In this document: positions 32,082 to 43,799 of the stretch, in pieces
Position numbering within the stretch: the first letter of the stretch is position 1
Layout of the letters: each line of letters opens with the position of its first letter
From: Symbiodinium natans
Taxonomy: Eukaryota > Sar > Dinophyceae > Suessiales > Symbiodiniaceae
DNA length: 64,000 bases
Reading direction: 5' to 3'
Assembly (NCBI GenBank): GCA_905221605.1
Contig: CAJNDS010002453.1
Location: 149,501-213,500 of the forward strand
Program-made: the position numbers and the translations under genes
Notes under the pieces: generated by a model
What the model was told of the DNA's origin: nothing
The model's database searches: none
What the model saw: only the letters and a program-made list of their open reading frames with translations

Positions 32082-35000
32082 AATTACATGGGCTCACGGA
32101 CCCCACATCCCTGTCACATTTCCAGTCCCTTGATAGAAGCAGCCAGCACTCCTTCAGAAAGTAGTCGGCTTGGAACATGACATCGCCGGCGCTGGTGCCG
32201 GCCAGCCAGGAAGGCTCGAAAACCTTGCAGGCAAGCCGCGCTGGATAGCGCTGGCAATGAACTGCAGCGTTGTAAGAAAACTTGCCGCGCTATCCAACCT
32301 TCTTCTGGGGTGAGTTCTCCAAGTTCTTCGGGTCGATGGGATCCAGCGAGAAGAGGGGCTCACGGGAGGCAGACTTCCTCACCTTGCGAGCAAAACCAGG
32401 CTGGGTCGAATATCTAGCCTTACATTTTCACAGCCTTCTCAGCCTTTGCTGGCGAGTCAGTGTTGGGCCACCACGAGCCGTTGACAGAAGAACTGACTAT
32501 GTGGCCCATTGTTGGCTGGCCTTGAGGGCCAACAGAAGGTACTCCAGGTTCACCGAGGCCGACGGCTCCAGCCTGAGTCGTTGGAGTCTTCTGAACACGC
32601 GGAGGAAACTATTTCTGACGCATTCTTCCGCTTCTCCTGCCGAATCTTTCTCTAGAGCCTGATGTTCAAGATTGAAGATATCTTGGGGTGAGGACAAGAT
32701 CTGCCGAGGCTGATGCCTTGATCTTTTCGAGTGAAAAAGCCACAGCCCTGCCACCCCACCTGCACCCAACCTGCACCCCTTAAGAACAATTCACCCCCAA
32801 ACACTGAAACCCTCGATGATTCAAACCCTAGAACCCCGCGTAGGCCCTATAAACACCGTACCATTGCCCCCAAGGCATCGAGATCGGACAGTGCGAGTAG
32901 GCTTCAGTGACAATCTTCTTGATAGAAAGCAGCGTTCAAGATCAGTCAAGGAAAGACCAGAATCAGAATATGTAATGTACATGCCTTTGCATGCCATGCA
33001 ACGTCGCAGCGACACGCACTGTCTTCGAAGCCTCATCCAGGACCTCAAAGGCTAACTCAAGGCAGCGCTCTTCTCAAAGAATTCTCAAACTCCCCGACCC
33101 GCCCATTTGCACTCTTTGGGGCTCTCTTGGACTCTTCCGAATGCTTTCAAAGCGACCAGGCAGCAAAGCCCCTGAGGTGCGGGGTGGCAGCCCATGCGCG
33201 CCGCCAGGCTCGCATTCGTCGGGACGCTGTCCATGCGCCAGCCGATGTTGTACTCCTCAGCACGAAAGATTTCTGTGTCAAGAAGAAGCAACCACTGGGG
33301 GGTCTGGAAGGCCAGCTGTACCTGGAACAGAACCTGGCTTTCTCTCCCCCCTGCCCCCTACGTCGAACTCAGGGTCTATGTGATGATCAGCCGGATTTCT
33401 TTGACATGCACAGACAGGCTAACTCCAGCGAAGGCTCCCTGCGATTTTTGAGCTTCTTGTTGTTTTCCCTAGTTGTACGATGTTCATCTTCACGCTGGGC
33501 CTCCTTCATGAGGACCTGGTGGTAAGCTTTAGGACGCAGACGAGATTGTCGGTCGATCGCACCATTTTGCCGGAGAATCTTCTGCTCTCACAACGACAGC
33601 ATCTATGAACTAGCCACCGTGTCACAAGAAATGCGTTCTATGATGGATACCAGCCAAGCACAAGGATCCAAGCAAGCCTGTGCCATGCACTCGGTGTGGA
33701 CACAGGTGTCTTTGCCCTCACGGCCCTGGTATGCAAACTCGCCCACGGGCATCGAGCACCGGGTGCAGAGTGGGATCTCCTCCCGATCGGAGTCCACCTG
33801 TCAGCTCGAGAGTCATATTTCGCCGATTTCGCCTCAACCAAACCAACTCGGAATCTCTATCCGGATCCGGCCATGCTCTCACTGAGACATCTATGCCCTT
33901 GCGGATCTCTTTGCCTCTGTGAGGTTGACCTTCGTCAGGCGCTTCTTGGTTGGTCGGTAGCTTAGCGCTGCTTGCAGCGACTCCGCGGACACTTTCTCAC
34001 CCTGCAAAGGAAGAATGAACAACGTGACACATGCCATTGCTTTCCATCCCTTGCAATGAAAGCAGCTGCCTGCGGCGCCTTTCCTGTGAACCACGGGAAG
34101 GCCTTTCGGCTGTAGCCTCCAGGGCACGGCTCACTTTCAACACTCTCGAGAGCATTCTTCATCCATCCAACTAAGCCACATACATTAATTGAGTCCCCTG
34201 TTGCACCTGGGTTGGAGCCGTCACGGCATTCCCCAAATTTCTCGGTGTAAAGACGGAAAGCTTCGCGCTCATCCTGCCCAAGAATCGATAGGCCGGAGTC
34301 AGGCAGGTTGATTGCAGGACCAGAAGCCAGACCATGCATTGGTGAGGCATCAGCACGAGTCAACGACGGATCATTCCACATGTGCAAACCGGATATGATT
34401 CCCAATGATGTACTTTGCTGCATGTCAGAGCCCTCACACAGAGAGCCCTTGCAGAGAGTCCCGCCATGCCCCCCACATCCCCCCGCAGTGCCTCGTTTGG
34501 CTCCTTGCCGGCCTGGGCCGGGATGGGAGTGTTCTCCGTGTTGTCCTCGGACCTGAGACGAAAATCAGTTGCTTCATGCGTCAAAGTTTCAACACGCGAA
34601 GCCCCGACTGAAAAACTTGTCCTTCGGCTTCCCATGAAGTGAAGACCACAACTCTCAGAAACCGCTCACTCTGCAGGGCACGACACTCGCTGGTGATTAC
34701 AGCTGGCATCTCCACTTCGCTTCCAGTCGAAGCCTCCTCAACCACGGCAACCTGCTCCAGGGCATAACTCAGTCAAGGATTTGACGTAAACTTAGCATGT
34801 TGCATTTCTGGTGCCTCTGACTTCTGCGATGCCCACTCTGAGAATCTTCCACGGCGCTGAGCACGGTTTGATTCCGAGTCGTCAGCCTTCACAAGGAGAT
34901 CCTCACGTAGTCAGGTCACAGGCAGGACAGATAATCAGCAAAAAAACAACAAGAACTTGTTATCAAACCCAACACTATCACCGCTGCTGCTTCTGTGTGC

Positions 35001-35316
35001 AATGAAAATCTTGGGACAAGTGGCCTTGCCACGCAGCTTCATAGTAACCCAGCCCGTGGCAGGGCCCTCACCACGTACAAGCTCGTAGCAAAGGCGTCCA
35101 TCCATGCTGTCGATCTCCTTGCAAATCGGACCCTCTTTCGATTGAAGCTGCTTTTCCAAACAGTCCATCAGCACAAAAACATGATGTGAAAATGTGAGGC
35201 CACCGAACGTTGTCCTTGACCACGGCACCAGTGGTGAGCCGTGTGTCGCAAAGTTCGTCCGAAAGTGCTGGACCCGAACGCACCAAGACGCCGCCATTAC
35301 CAACACCGCCAACAAC
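28674..35316 (-). CDS. Large multi-exon gene of a dinoflagellate-type family of unknown function
   Basis: Twenty-three exons chain in phase: 35316-35215, 35117-35025, 34901-34815, 34751-34663, 34552-34447, 34273-34207, 34083-34049, 34001-33930, 33797-33678, 33515-33468, 33255-33157, 33043-33003, 32572-32521, 32382-32299, 32223-32152, 31980-31887, 31820-31735, 31668-31633, 31545-31498, 31403-31332, 30985-30799, 30733-30694 and 30600-30511, about 606 codons. After a gap, 28964-28834 and 28739-28674 give the C-terminus (RRVRFADKNFVMAA, stop). Donors: ten GC, six GA, eight GT; acceptors are AG. A treble-clef-like motif CTRC...CVHTEC (33797-33678) may bind zinc. Other landmarks: VVGGVGNGGVLVR, EYNIGWRMDSVP, GDVMFQADYFLK, RNFDLIAERKSV, IPQLWNMRGNSRI. 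From memory, similar proteins are common in dinoflagellate proteomes; I know no function. The first exon and those at 28970-30510 (for example GVDLNLDKFSLSTED near 29400) are unplaced, so two genes remain possible. Confidence 0.8.
29767..30050. repeat. Telomere-like (TTTAGGG)n array
   Basis: About 280 bp of TTTAGGG repeats. Variants occur: single-base changes (TTTAGGT, CTTAGAG, TTTCGGG) and an inner block of 8-bp TTTAGGGG units at about 29918-29972. It is flanked by T-rich sequence on the left and A-rich sequence on the right. TTTAGGG is the telomere repeat of plants and is reported for dinoflagellates. Here it is interstitial, between exons of the gene annotated on the minus strand. Confidence 0.95.
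31988..32080. repeat. Intronic 10-bp repeat and A41 homopolymer
   Basis: Four to five copies of GCATGCGAAT are followed by a run of 41 A (32040-32080), inside the 171-nt GA-AG intron between exons 32223-32152 and 31980-31887. On the sense (minus) strand the run is poly-T. Confidence 0.9.
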
Positions 35317-36689
35317 CTGCACAACCCACATGACATCAAGTGTCCACAAAGCCACTCACTGTCTAAGCTAGACCTACACGCTGCAACAATTTGGTGAGGA
35401 CAACATTAATTTTTGAGTCCCGGCCGTGCGTAACAATGCTCAAAAACAAACCACGTTTGCCAAACAAGACTGAAGTTTGTCCACGCTCGACGGCTGTCTA
35501 ATAGGATTGACACAGACGTGAAGTTCGGTCGCCCCAATCCCCTTGGTTCCTTGGCTCTCGGCAAGTGCTGTCTCTTGGTCCAAGGCCAAACGCTCAAATC
35601 TTGGGGCAAGACTTCTGATTCTAGTGAAACACCCTGCCCCGCGTTGGGAAAACAATCAATGCATCTCTGTCTGGACTCCTCACATGCTGCCAGTGGTTCC
35701 CCAACAATACCATTGAAATTTATGCAAGTGCTGCCAGCATCTGCCAGCCCACACTGCTTGGCTCGTGTGCAATGGGAACACGGCGGAAACATGAATCAGC
35801 AAACTGATCACTAGAAACACACTTCTGGCCTCCCACAGTGCCATCTTGCTTCGGAACGCACTGACTACAATTGACTACAGGGCCAGTCTCCACTTGATGC
35901 TTCAGAACATGCCACAGCATGGATATTGCACCAAACGACAACAAGCAGCTCCCTCCATCCAAAGGTTCATGGCAAGCAAAGGCCCCGCATGCAAGATTTG
36001 GCATGCTCCAAAACCCCTTCGTTTATGTTCTTCAACATCTTCGAAACGAATCACTGATTGCTACAGTCCCCGGTAATAAAGATTGTGGCCAAAGCTAGTT
36101 GCTTTCTGGAAGATGCAAGAAACGGGCCAAACACAACTTCCGCAGTCAGGCAAGATGACATGCTTAGGAGAATGCGCAATGTGGTGATAAAGAAAATGGA
36201 ACCGATGGAAGAGGTGCCCGCCCAACTTTCGGACGCTTGGCACAAAATCGCAGGGTCGATGCAGCTGCCACACCGCCAGGGGGTGTCTTGAATTGTGGAA
36301 TAGCAAAGTGCTGCAACCGACAATTCAACATATGTTGAGCACAAATCTGCTGGCCAGAATGTTAAGACATTCCCTCCAATACTTTCAACGCAGAGCATTC
36401 CAAAGCCCTGCTTCCGAACCTGACAGGGTTGTTTGAAACAGGCTTGCAAGGGGCGTCAATAGCCAGGGTAGGAAGCCCACAGCTGATCCTTCCAATGCGT
36501 CTAACGCAGGGAAAGCTTCTTCGCAGGAAAACTGTTTGATTGAAGAGTGCATCACGTTTAACGAACTCATCACCAACACGATTATCAATGACAAGGTAAG
36601 GCACATCCCAAACATGAGCGCATTGACCGGAGATGCAATGCTCAGCATGAAAACAGCGGCCTTGCACATGTCAGCAAACTTACGCTTCA

Positions 36690-37030
36690 AATATGCGGGA
36701 TGAGGGGAACAGGCGCTGCCCCTCTCAAATCCAGAAACTCGAGAAAACAAACTCTAACCTCCCGACCTGGCTTCCCAACCTAGGCAATGCTAGGCTTGGA
36801 GGGAGCGCTGGCGTTCCTGCCAACCGCCAACGCCGAACGGCTGGTGGAACACCAATATTGTCTGGAACGTCACGGGCTCATGGGCCGCATGGCTTTTGCC
36901 CCTGCAGAGACCCGCACGTGATCACCCCAAAAAAATCGACACCACAAGGGCCTCGGCAGGACCTGGAGCGGATTTCGCAGATGGCCCGTGTTGTGCCAAG
37001 GCTGCTCGTTTCTACGGCGCAACTGACCCT
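36690..37030. repeat. Dispersed repeat copy 1 (~335 bp)
   Basis: From the words GATGAGGGGAACAGGCGCTG to about 37030 this matches 38072-38400 with scattered substitutions. Shared landmarks are GGCAATGCTAGGCTTGGAGG, CACCAATATTGTCTGGAACG and CGCACGTGATCACCCCAAAA. No terminal inverted repeats or coding function was recognised. Confidence 0.85.
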
Positions 37031-38071
37031 GCAGGACCACATTTGACAAGGGACGAGAAGTTCCTCACAGCAGAGAGCCCCCTCCCAAGCTGCTCGTCAA
37101 GCTTCACGGCAGATGCCTCCACCTGCATTCTCACCTGGGAGGGGGGGAGCCACCATGGTACGGCATGCGCGTCGGACGGGAGCCGTTTGGTAAGATGCCA
37201 TTTACGGTTTCAGGACATTCCGCAGTCTTCTTGCAATCATGCGAACAGAACCTCGCGCAGGAAACAACTGGCACTTGGAGAAGTCTTCAGTACGACTACT
37301 ACTGCTACTACAGATGCAGATGTGGCTGCACAGTGACGCTGTCTGGATCTCCCTTTGCCGGGATGTATTGCTAAAGACTTCAGTGCCGCTGCGGGATGGC
37401 TGGAAAATGAAAGCGACGAAAAATGCGCCCAGCCTCATCTGTCCAAATGCAGAGTTAAGCTTAAACATGAATAGCCCACTTCGAGATTTGTGGAGTGCAC
37501 TGGGTCACACGCGTGTCCAACATACGTACAATCAGAAGCAGCCTGGCCTACGTGAGTTTACCGCTGGCTGGATAAATGCTTCAGGCACCAGGCAAGAGCG
37601 TGCAATGACACCTTTGGCGGATTCCAGAGGACAGCACAACAGAGCTGCGGTGAAGGCAAACCCACAGACGAGCCGTCGCCGTGGGCCTACGCAGAGATGG
37701 GAAGCACCAACATGCACCAGTTCTGAAGCGGCTCATGGCCGCTCACACAAACAAAACTCAAGCTTTGTTCAAGTTTTGAAGAATCCTCACATGGACAGAA
37801 ATCCAGAATCAGGTCAAGGCAGCCTTTGGGGGTGTAGGCTTGAACTTCGTTCAACCCACCTAGGGCCGCGCCAAAACCTGTCCTGACAGCCTGTGGCCGA
37901 CTAACTGAGAACCCAGAATTGCGGACACGAGCGTTTGAGCAGACGAGCGTGACGTGGAAGGATTCAACTGGCTGTTTGTCGGCCCTTCTTGCAAGGTACG
38001 AGGATTCTACTGCGAAGTCTCTTACAGCTGACATTGCGAAATACCGGGTCACCAATCCTGGCACCCCAATT

Positions 38072-38400
38072 TGCGGCATGAGGGGAACAGGCGCTGCCCC
38101 TCCCAAATCCAGAAACTCGAGAAAACATCCTCTAACCTCCCGACCTAGCCTCCCAACCTAGGCAATGCTAGGCTTGGAGGGAGGGCTGGCGTCCCTGCCA
38201 ACCGCCAACACCGAACGGCTGGTGGAACACCAATATTGTCTGGAACGTCACGGGCTCATGGGCTGCATCGCTTTTGCAAAAAGCCGCACGTGATCACCCC
38301 AAAAAAAGCGAAGCTGCAAGGGCCTCGGCAGGAGTTAGAGGACTTTGCAAATGGCCTGTGTTGTACCAAGGCCGCTTAGGCAGGTCAGCTGACCAGTGTA
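38072..38400. repeat. Dispersed repeat copy 2 (~330 bp)
   Basis: Second copy of the repeat at 36690, same orientation, about 1.38 kb away. Similarity fades at about 38400, where copy 1 continues with unrelated sequence. Confidence 0.85.
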
Positions 38401-39094
38401 GAAGTTTCCAGCATCCGCTGTCGCTTGAGTTCTACCATTTCCACCCTATGACATGTCAGGTCCTAGCAGAGGCAGCTAAGCAGCATCTGAAACTAGGCTG
38501 CTCGGTGGAAGACAGCTGTAGACAGCAGAGGTCCCCGTCTGAAGCTTCACAGCCTCTGGCAAGGCAAGACAGACCTTCTTGTCGCGATAGAACCTGCGCG
38601 CCGTGCCCTCCAACAAAGGAACTGTGCTGCAACGCACGGCCATGCTGCGAGCACACGCCTCTGACAAATCGAAGCGTGCTCTTAACTGAGACCGTCATAC
38701 TTCAATAACACATCTGGAAGTGGGCCACCTCCCCGGAAAAAGAATAAAACAGGGTGCGACCAGCGGACGTCTGCGGACGTCTGAGCGCAGATCTTTGTTA
38801 CTGCTTGGCAGTGGCACGCGAAGCACAGGAAGCGGTAATCTTTGACTCAGGATATTCCGAATCAGGGATCTGCTGTTATCGGTAAGTAACCGCGCCAGCA
38901 TTGTTGCTTTTGCCTGCAGCAGAAGCTGGGAGAAAGCGAACATGCAGTGGAATCCATGGCGCAGCCGTGTGGCACATGAAAAACTGCAAGATTGACCATA
39001 CAGCGCCCAAACATTGCGACTGATTCTGTGAGTACGGGAAGTGAGTACTGGAAGTAAGCAAACAGGAAGCCTACAGCGCAAGCCAGCCAACAAA

Positions 39095-39524
39095 CTACTC
39101 TTTGAGCCCACGAAACATTCGTTCTGCACGTGAGCCCTTTGAAGCACTGTAGGCTTTGATGATCAACTCATTTCGGCTGATGTCAAAGTACATGCCACCC
39201 AAATGACCTTGACCAAATGGCGCCCCAGTTCGCTGGCGGATCAACACCACCAATGCGGCCATTGGACACATGTACTTGCTGGCCGATGTCTACAATCTCA
39301 TACTGACTACCCTTTTCAGCTGCCAGGGCGCTGACTGCGATGTCCCTCCGGTCGGCGACGCCAGATTTGTCTAGTCGGAAAACGCGAGACCACCACTTTC
39401 TTTTCCCAGCCACTTCAAGAATCTTGTGTTTTATATCCCTTTCGCCCCGCCCCTCAAAGAAATGGCCGTTGAAAATGGTCGTTGCGAGCCCGAGCAGTTG
39501 TTCGTTCCACCCGGTTGGAGAAAC
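39095..39524 (-). CDS. Exon of an unrecognised protein with a frame break near its end
   Basis: After a strong acceptor (CTCTTTTGACAG) a minus-strand frame runs 39524-39183 (113 residues plus stop). It has good protein character (WNEQLLGLATTIFNGHFFEG..., RLDKSGVADRRDIAVSALAA). It then stops. The +1 frame is open across the same spot and continues with GGMYFDISRNELIIKAYSAS to a stop at 39097-39095. Both parts look coding, so either a one-base insertion near 39210 or an unseen splice interrupts the gene. Family unknown. Confidence 0.5.
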
Positions 39525-39639
39525 CTGTCAAAAGAGATGCTATGGCTTTAGCGGACAGGTCTCCGCAGAATCTGACCCAACAGCTTCAGCTGGCGGAGCC
39601 TGAGCAATGTTTCATTTAGTTGTGCTAGTGAAGGGACAC

Positions 39640-40262
39640 AAAAGCAGACAAAGGGAGACAAAGGGAAACAACGCCCAGGAACCCGGCAAAGGCCACCCAC
39701 ATGAAGGGAAACAAAGGAGCCCGGCAAAGACCACCCACATGAAGCGAGAACGCCCAGGAACCCGGCAAAGGCCACGCACATGAAGGGAGACATAGGGAGA
39801 CAAGGGGAGACACGACGCTCAGGAACAAGGCCACCCACATGAAGGGAGACAAAGGGAGACAAAGGGAGACAAGACTCCCAGGAACCCGGCAAAGGCCACC
39901 CACATGAAGGGAGACAAAGGGAGACAAAGGCAGACAAAGGGAGACAAAGGGAGACAAAGGGAGACGAAGGGAGACAAAGGGAGACAAAGAAAGACAAGAC
40001 GCTCAGGAACCCGGCAAAGGCCTCCCACATGAAGGGAGACAAATAGAGGCAAAGGGAGACAAAGGGAGACAAAGGGAGACAAGACTCCCAGGAACCCGGC
40101 AAAGGCCACCCACATGAAGGGAGACAAAGGGAGACAAAGGGAGACAAAGGGAGACAAAGGGAGACAAAGGGAGACAAGACGCCCAGGAACCCGGCAAAGG
40201 CTACCCACATGAAGGAAGACAAAGGGAGACAAAGGGAGACATGGCGCCCAGGAACCCGGCAA
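39640..40262. repeat. Hierarchical minisatellite of GGGAGACAAA units
   Basis: Runs of the 10-bp unit GGGAGACAAA alternate with a conserved spacer of about 40 bp (CCCAGGAACCCGGCAAAGGC...CCCACATGAA). The spacer recurs about eight times. Numbers of 10-bp units vary between spacers, giving a higher-order repeat. The minus strand is open for hundreds of codons only because of the repeat. Confidence 0.93.
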
Positions 40263-43250
40263 TGCTCACCAGAATGCCGGCGGCAATTCCTGAAATGAAT
40301 TTTGGACCCCAACAGTAGAACTGTTTGGGGAATTGTGGGCCCTTTTTGGTTCAACTACAAGATTGTACTATCAGAAAGACCCCCAAAGGGCCCAAAATTT
40401 AGAATCTTCAAAGCAGAGGCTGAAGCTACAGGATCACACGCAGGGTTTAGGGAAACCAAACCCGCAGATGTTGATTCATTCAGGCACGAGGCAAATACAA
40501 GCAACACTGAACGAAAACAAACCGAATGACTCTGACAGCAAGGCAGAAGGTAAAACACCGACAAAGCAGATTGTTGATTGAGCACACACAAGTTGGACCA
40601 CGAAACAGAGAAAAATTAGGAAGATAAATAAGAGAAAATAAACGCTACAATTTTAGTCCTAGCTGTTCTCCGGGACCCGAAACCCATACTAATACATGTA
40701 TAGGTTTAAGATATCTTGTTCTCGAAACAAGGCTCATGATTTTATCTAAATGTCCCTGTGCGTTCAGTGAGTCTTTTCTTGCCCTCTTTCCTCCAGAAGT
40801 GTGACAAGTGTGAAGGAGCTAATCATCGATCAGATGGATTCAATCATTAGCTCTTTGGTTTCCTTCGGCGGTGCTTCGTAAGGCACGCACCCCAACCTCA
40901 AGTCTGGAATCGGTCCCCCAGAACTGGGCCAAAACTGCAGACTGTGAGGCCATGAGTCACTGGGTACTGTATGCTGAGTATTGGGGTAATAGGTGCTCGC
41001 TGCACCCTATCCCAAGTGCAATCACTGGCAATTCGCCGCCCGCCATCCAGGAATGCTATGACGTCATTGGACACAGGGGGTCTCCTTGACAAACCTTTCC
41101 TCCACGACTCCCTGACATTCCCGAGGCGGCTCAGCCGCTTCGTGCAAAGGCAGGGATTGCTGCAACAGGCAGACTGCTCGCGCGGGCGCGAACACTGCGA
41201 GAAGCCTGCCTCACTTCACAAATTGATTCCAGGGTTTGTGGTACTGGCACCAGTGGCACGCAAGCTCTCGTGCGCACGCAACCCCCGATCTTTGCTCGTC
41301 GGCCCTCCCTTCTGGATGCCCTCGGCTGCCTTCGACGGCGACGGCGCCGCGTCAGGGTCTGCCGGTCTCATACCTCAGTGCACGTAGCTGGCTGCCACGC
41401 GGCTCCACGCACGTTGCTTGCGTTTGGCAGCACTGCACAAGCAAAGTCAGTGGGGAGCCCGCACCACACCATAGCGATCTGGGGAATGCAAGCTTGCTTC
41501 TGCTGCAAAAACTCACAGCACACAAGGGCCGGGCCAAGGTAGGTAAGGTCGGCGATGCCAAAGCACAACAGCATCTAAGTATCTCCATGGCACCATTGCT
41601 GCACGAGGCTCTAGCCGCTAGCTGAGGCTTTGCCACGCTGGCTCTAGGTCCACACCAGTGAACCCAGGACTGCAGGTCACCTGCGTGGAAGCCAGCCAAA
41701 TCCTCGACAGGGCGACAGGTATCCAGGCTATCGTGTCGTTGGGCACAGTGACACAGGGGGTGTCGTTGACAAACCTTTCTCGCACGACTCCCTGCTCAGG
41801 CTCCCCTGCCACATTCCCGAGGCGCAGCTTGCCTTCAGCCGCCAGGCTTGTCCGACCCATTCGGGCCCTTGAACAGACTTTCGGCCAGTCGGGTATTGCT
41901 TCCGCAGTGAAAGGCGCGAGCGCGCGTGCACCGCCCAACGTGCAGCCAATGATAAGCAGAACTTTACAGCTCGTGCACATTGGGCTCGATCCCTGGGAGT
42001 CCATCACGGCACAAACCACAGCACGCAGCGCTGAGATTGCACAGGTGAGATACTCAGATCGTGCATTGAGCTTGACCTCGGTGGCTGCGAGCCAGGCTGT
42101 GGTCATCCGGCGCCGGGACCCTCATGCAAAAGCGCGCTGCAGCTGAACTTGTCTGGGTCACCACGGACCTACGGAGATCAGCTGGCTCGCAGAGTGCGAC
42201 TCGGGCCTAAGCGCAGGCCACAAGCTCTCACCGGACAGCTTTGGGCCGGCCGTTGGCAAACGGCGGCACAGCCCGCCAAACTGTGCCGGAAGCACGCGTT
42301 GAGGACCATAATCGCAGAGTCTATGACTCATAGCGCTGGAGCAGCGGCTGCCGACTGATTACAGCTGGTGAGCGGAATTGCAGCAGGCTGCCTGCATGTC
42401 TCATGGAAGTTGGAGTGGCGGTTGCGTTCCAAAAGCCGCCTCTCTTCTCGTCACACGGATTTGCAAGGGGGCCAACTTGGCCAAGGCTCCAGGCTTGAAA
42501 GGAGGCTGGGTGTTCCACTTTACTTTCGAGGGCTTCGGGCCCAATGCCGGAGCACGGTGACGGGCCCGAACGGCCTCGGCAGTCTGGTGGCGCAACACGC
42601 CGCTGGATGCCCGCTGGATTCATGGATGTTCTTGGCTGCCCTACACGTGCCTTTGACGGGGGCATGCAGAGGGCGCAGGCCCTTCCCCAGATTCATAGCC
42701 CACTCTGGCGCTGCAGCATCTGGCTGAAAGGGCTGCCCAGGGCCAATGCCCGGTACCGGAATGGGTGGGCGTCGCACTCAAAAAGCAAATTGCCTTTCAC
42801 TCGATCTGTGCACGGACAGGTGGCTCCGTGCGTGCGCAGCTCGGATCGGGGGCGCAGGCTCCGTTTCGAAGCGTCACTGCGTCGCAGCCTTGAGACGCCA
42901 CCTTGGCCAGCACACGGGCACGAGTCCCGTAAACAGGGCCGCCGATTGGCGACTCAAGATGCTTCAACAGAATCAAGACGAGACTTGGACGGCACCTTCT
43001 CTTAGCGGCTGCCCGGGCTGAGCAGAGCTGCAGTCCGCTTCAAACAATTGCTTGCGGTCGCCATCGCCGCCTTCGGATGGACCTTTTCCCGCCATGGCAG
43101 TGTGCGGCCTTCAGAATCCCAGCCTTCGTGACATCCTCCAGGTCAGGTAGACAAGTGGCTGGGCAGGGTCTCTTGAGGAGAACCCAAAGAACTGGTTTAA
43201 GCACGCCCAGCTGTTCCTGTGGCAAATCCTGATCTCACTGTCGGTCGGAA
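40263..43250. other. No confident gene
   Basis: An AT-richer patch occurs at 40600-40760. A short duplicated segment (CTTGACAAACCTTTC...CACGACTCCCTG) appears near 41086 and 41764. A minus-strand frame at about 41974-41618 starts with a signal-peptide-like MCTSCKVLLIIGCTLGGARA and could encode a small secreted protein, but nothing else supports it. Confidence 0.35.
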
Positions 43251-43382
43251 GACACGCAGCATGCGTTCGATGGAAGGCGCAGATCCTCGGCGGCCACGAG
43301 GAGGAGCTTGCTCCAGTCTCGCCAAAGTTCCGAAACTGGCGAAGGGACATTTGTCTTGTTAGCTTTGGCTCTTGCATCTACA

Positions 43383-43502
43383 ATGGCAGCATCAGCTAGT
43401 TGGGACAAGTTCATGGTAGAGCACGGCCTTCAGTGCTACAAGAGATGTGCATATGAGCCGCAGGGGGGATTGGTCCCGGACGTGCCAGGCTGTGCCTGCT
43501 GA
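43383..43502 (+). CDS. Cys-rich 39-residue ORF, tandem copy 1
   Basis: Encodes MAASASWDKFMVEHGLQC followed by a Cys-rich tail ending PGCAC and stop. Cysteines are at 18, 22, 37 and 39. This copy has Tyr at 24, where the other copies have Cys. The frame stays open upstream to an ATG at 43308, which would add 25 residues including LLALALAS and might act as a signal peptide. Whether it is translated, and from which ATG, is unknown. Confidence 0.5.
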   Translation: MAASASWDKFMVEHGLQCYKRCAYEPQGGLVPDVPGCAC

Positions 43503-43679
43503 GTTGAAGCAGCTTGCAGACATGTGCGTGCGTTAGCCTAGCCTAAACGACACGCAGCATGCGTTCGATGGAAAGCGCAGATCCTCGGCGGCACGAGGAG
43601 GAGCTTGCTCCAGTCTCGCCAAAGTTCCGAAACAGGCGAAAGGACCTTTGTCATGTTAGCTTTGGCTCTTGCATCTGCA

Positions 43680-43799
43680 ATGGCAGCATCAGCTAGTTGG
43701 GACAAGTTCATGGTAGAGCACGGCCTACAGTGCCACAGGAGATGTGCATGTGAGCCGCAGGGGGGATTGGTCCCGGACGTGCCAGGCTGTGCCTGCTGA
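43680..43799 (+). CDS. Cys-rich 39-residue ORF, tandem copy 2
   Basis: As copy 1 but with five cysteines (18, 22, 24, 37, 39) and His-Arg in place of Tyr-Lys at 19-20. An upstream in-frame ATG gives MLALALASAMAASA, a signal-peptide-like start. It is the only copy with an ATG exactly there. Confidence 0.5.
   Translation: MAASASWDKFMVEHGLQCHRRCACEPQGGLVPDVPGCAC

Larger units (their letters stand above)
35317..39094. other. Region of unclear content with dispersed repeats
   Basis: Coding-like frames exist (for example plus 36058-36291, RQDDMLRRMRNVVIKKMEPM), but no splice model holds. The antisense frame is also open and hydrophobic. Two copies of a dispersed repeat lie at about 36690 and 38070. 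Confidence 0.35.

Noticed and set aside
36385-36750. Minus-strand frame with a transmembrane-like stretch (FGMCLTLSLIIVLVM)
   Set aside because: Three overlapping frames here are equally open and no splice sites support this one. It may be chance in a lower-GC stretch.
39548-40354. A 268-codon minus-strand ORF rich in SPFVSLCLP repeats
   Set aside because: It is an open frame produced by the GGGAGACAAA minisatellite. Other frames of the same repeat are equally open, and there is no start context or non-repeat domain.
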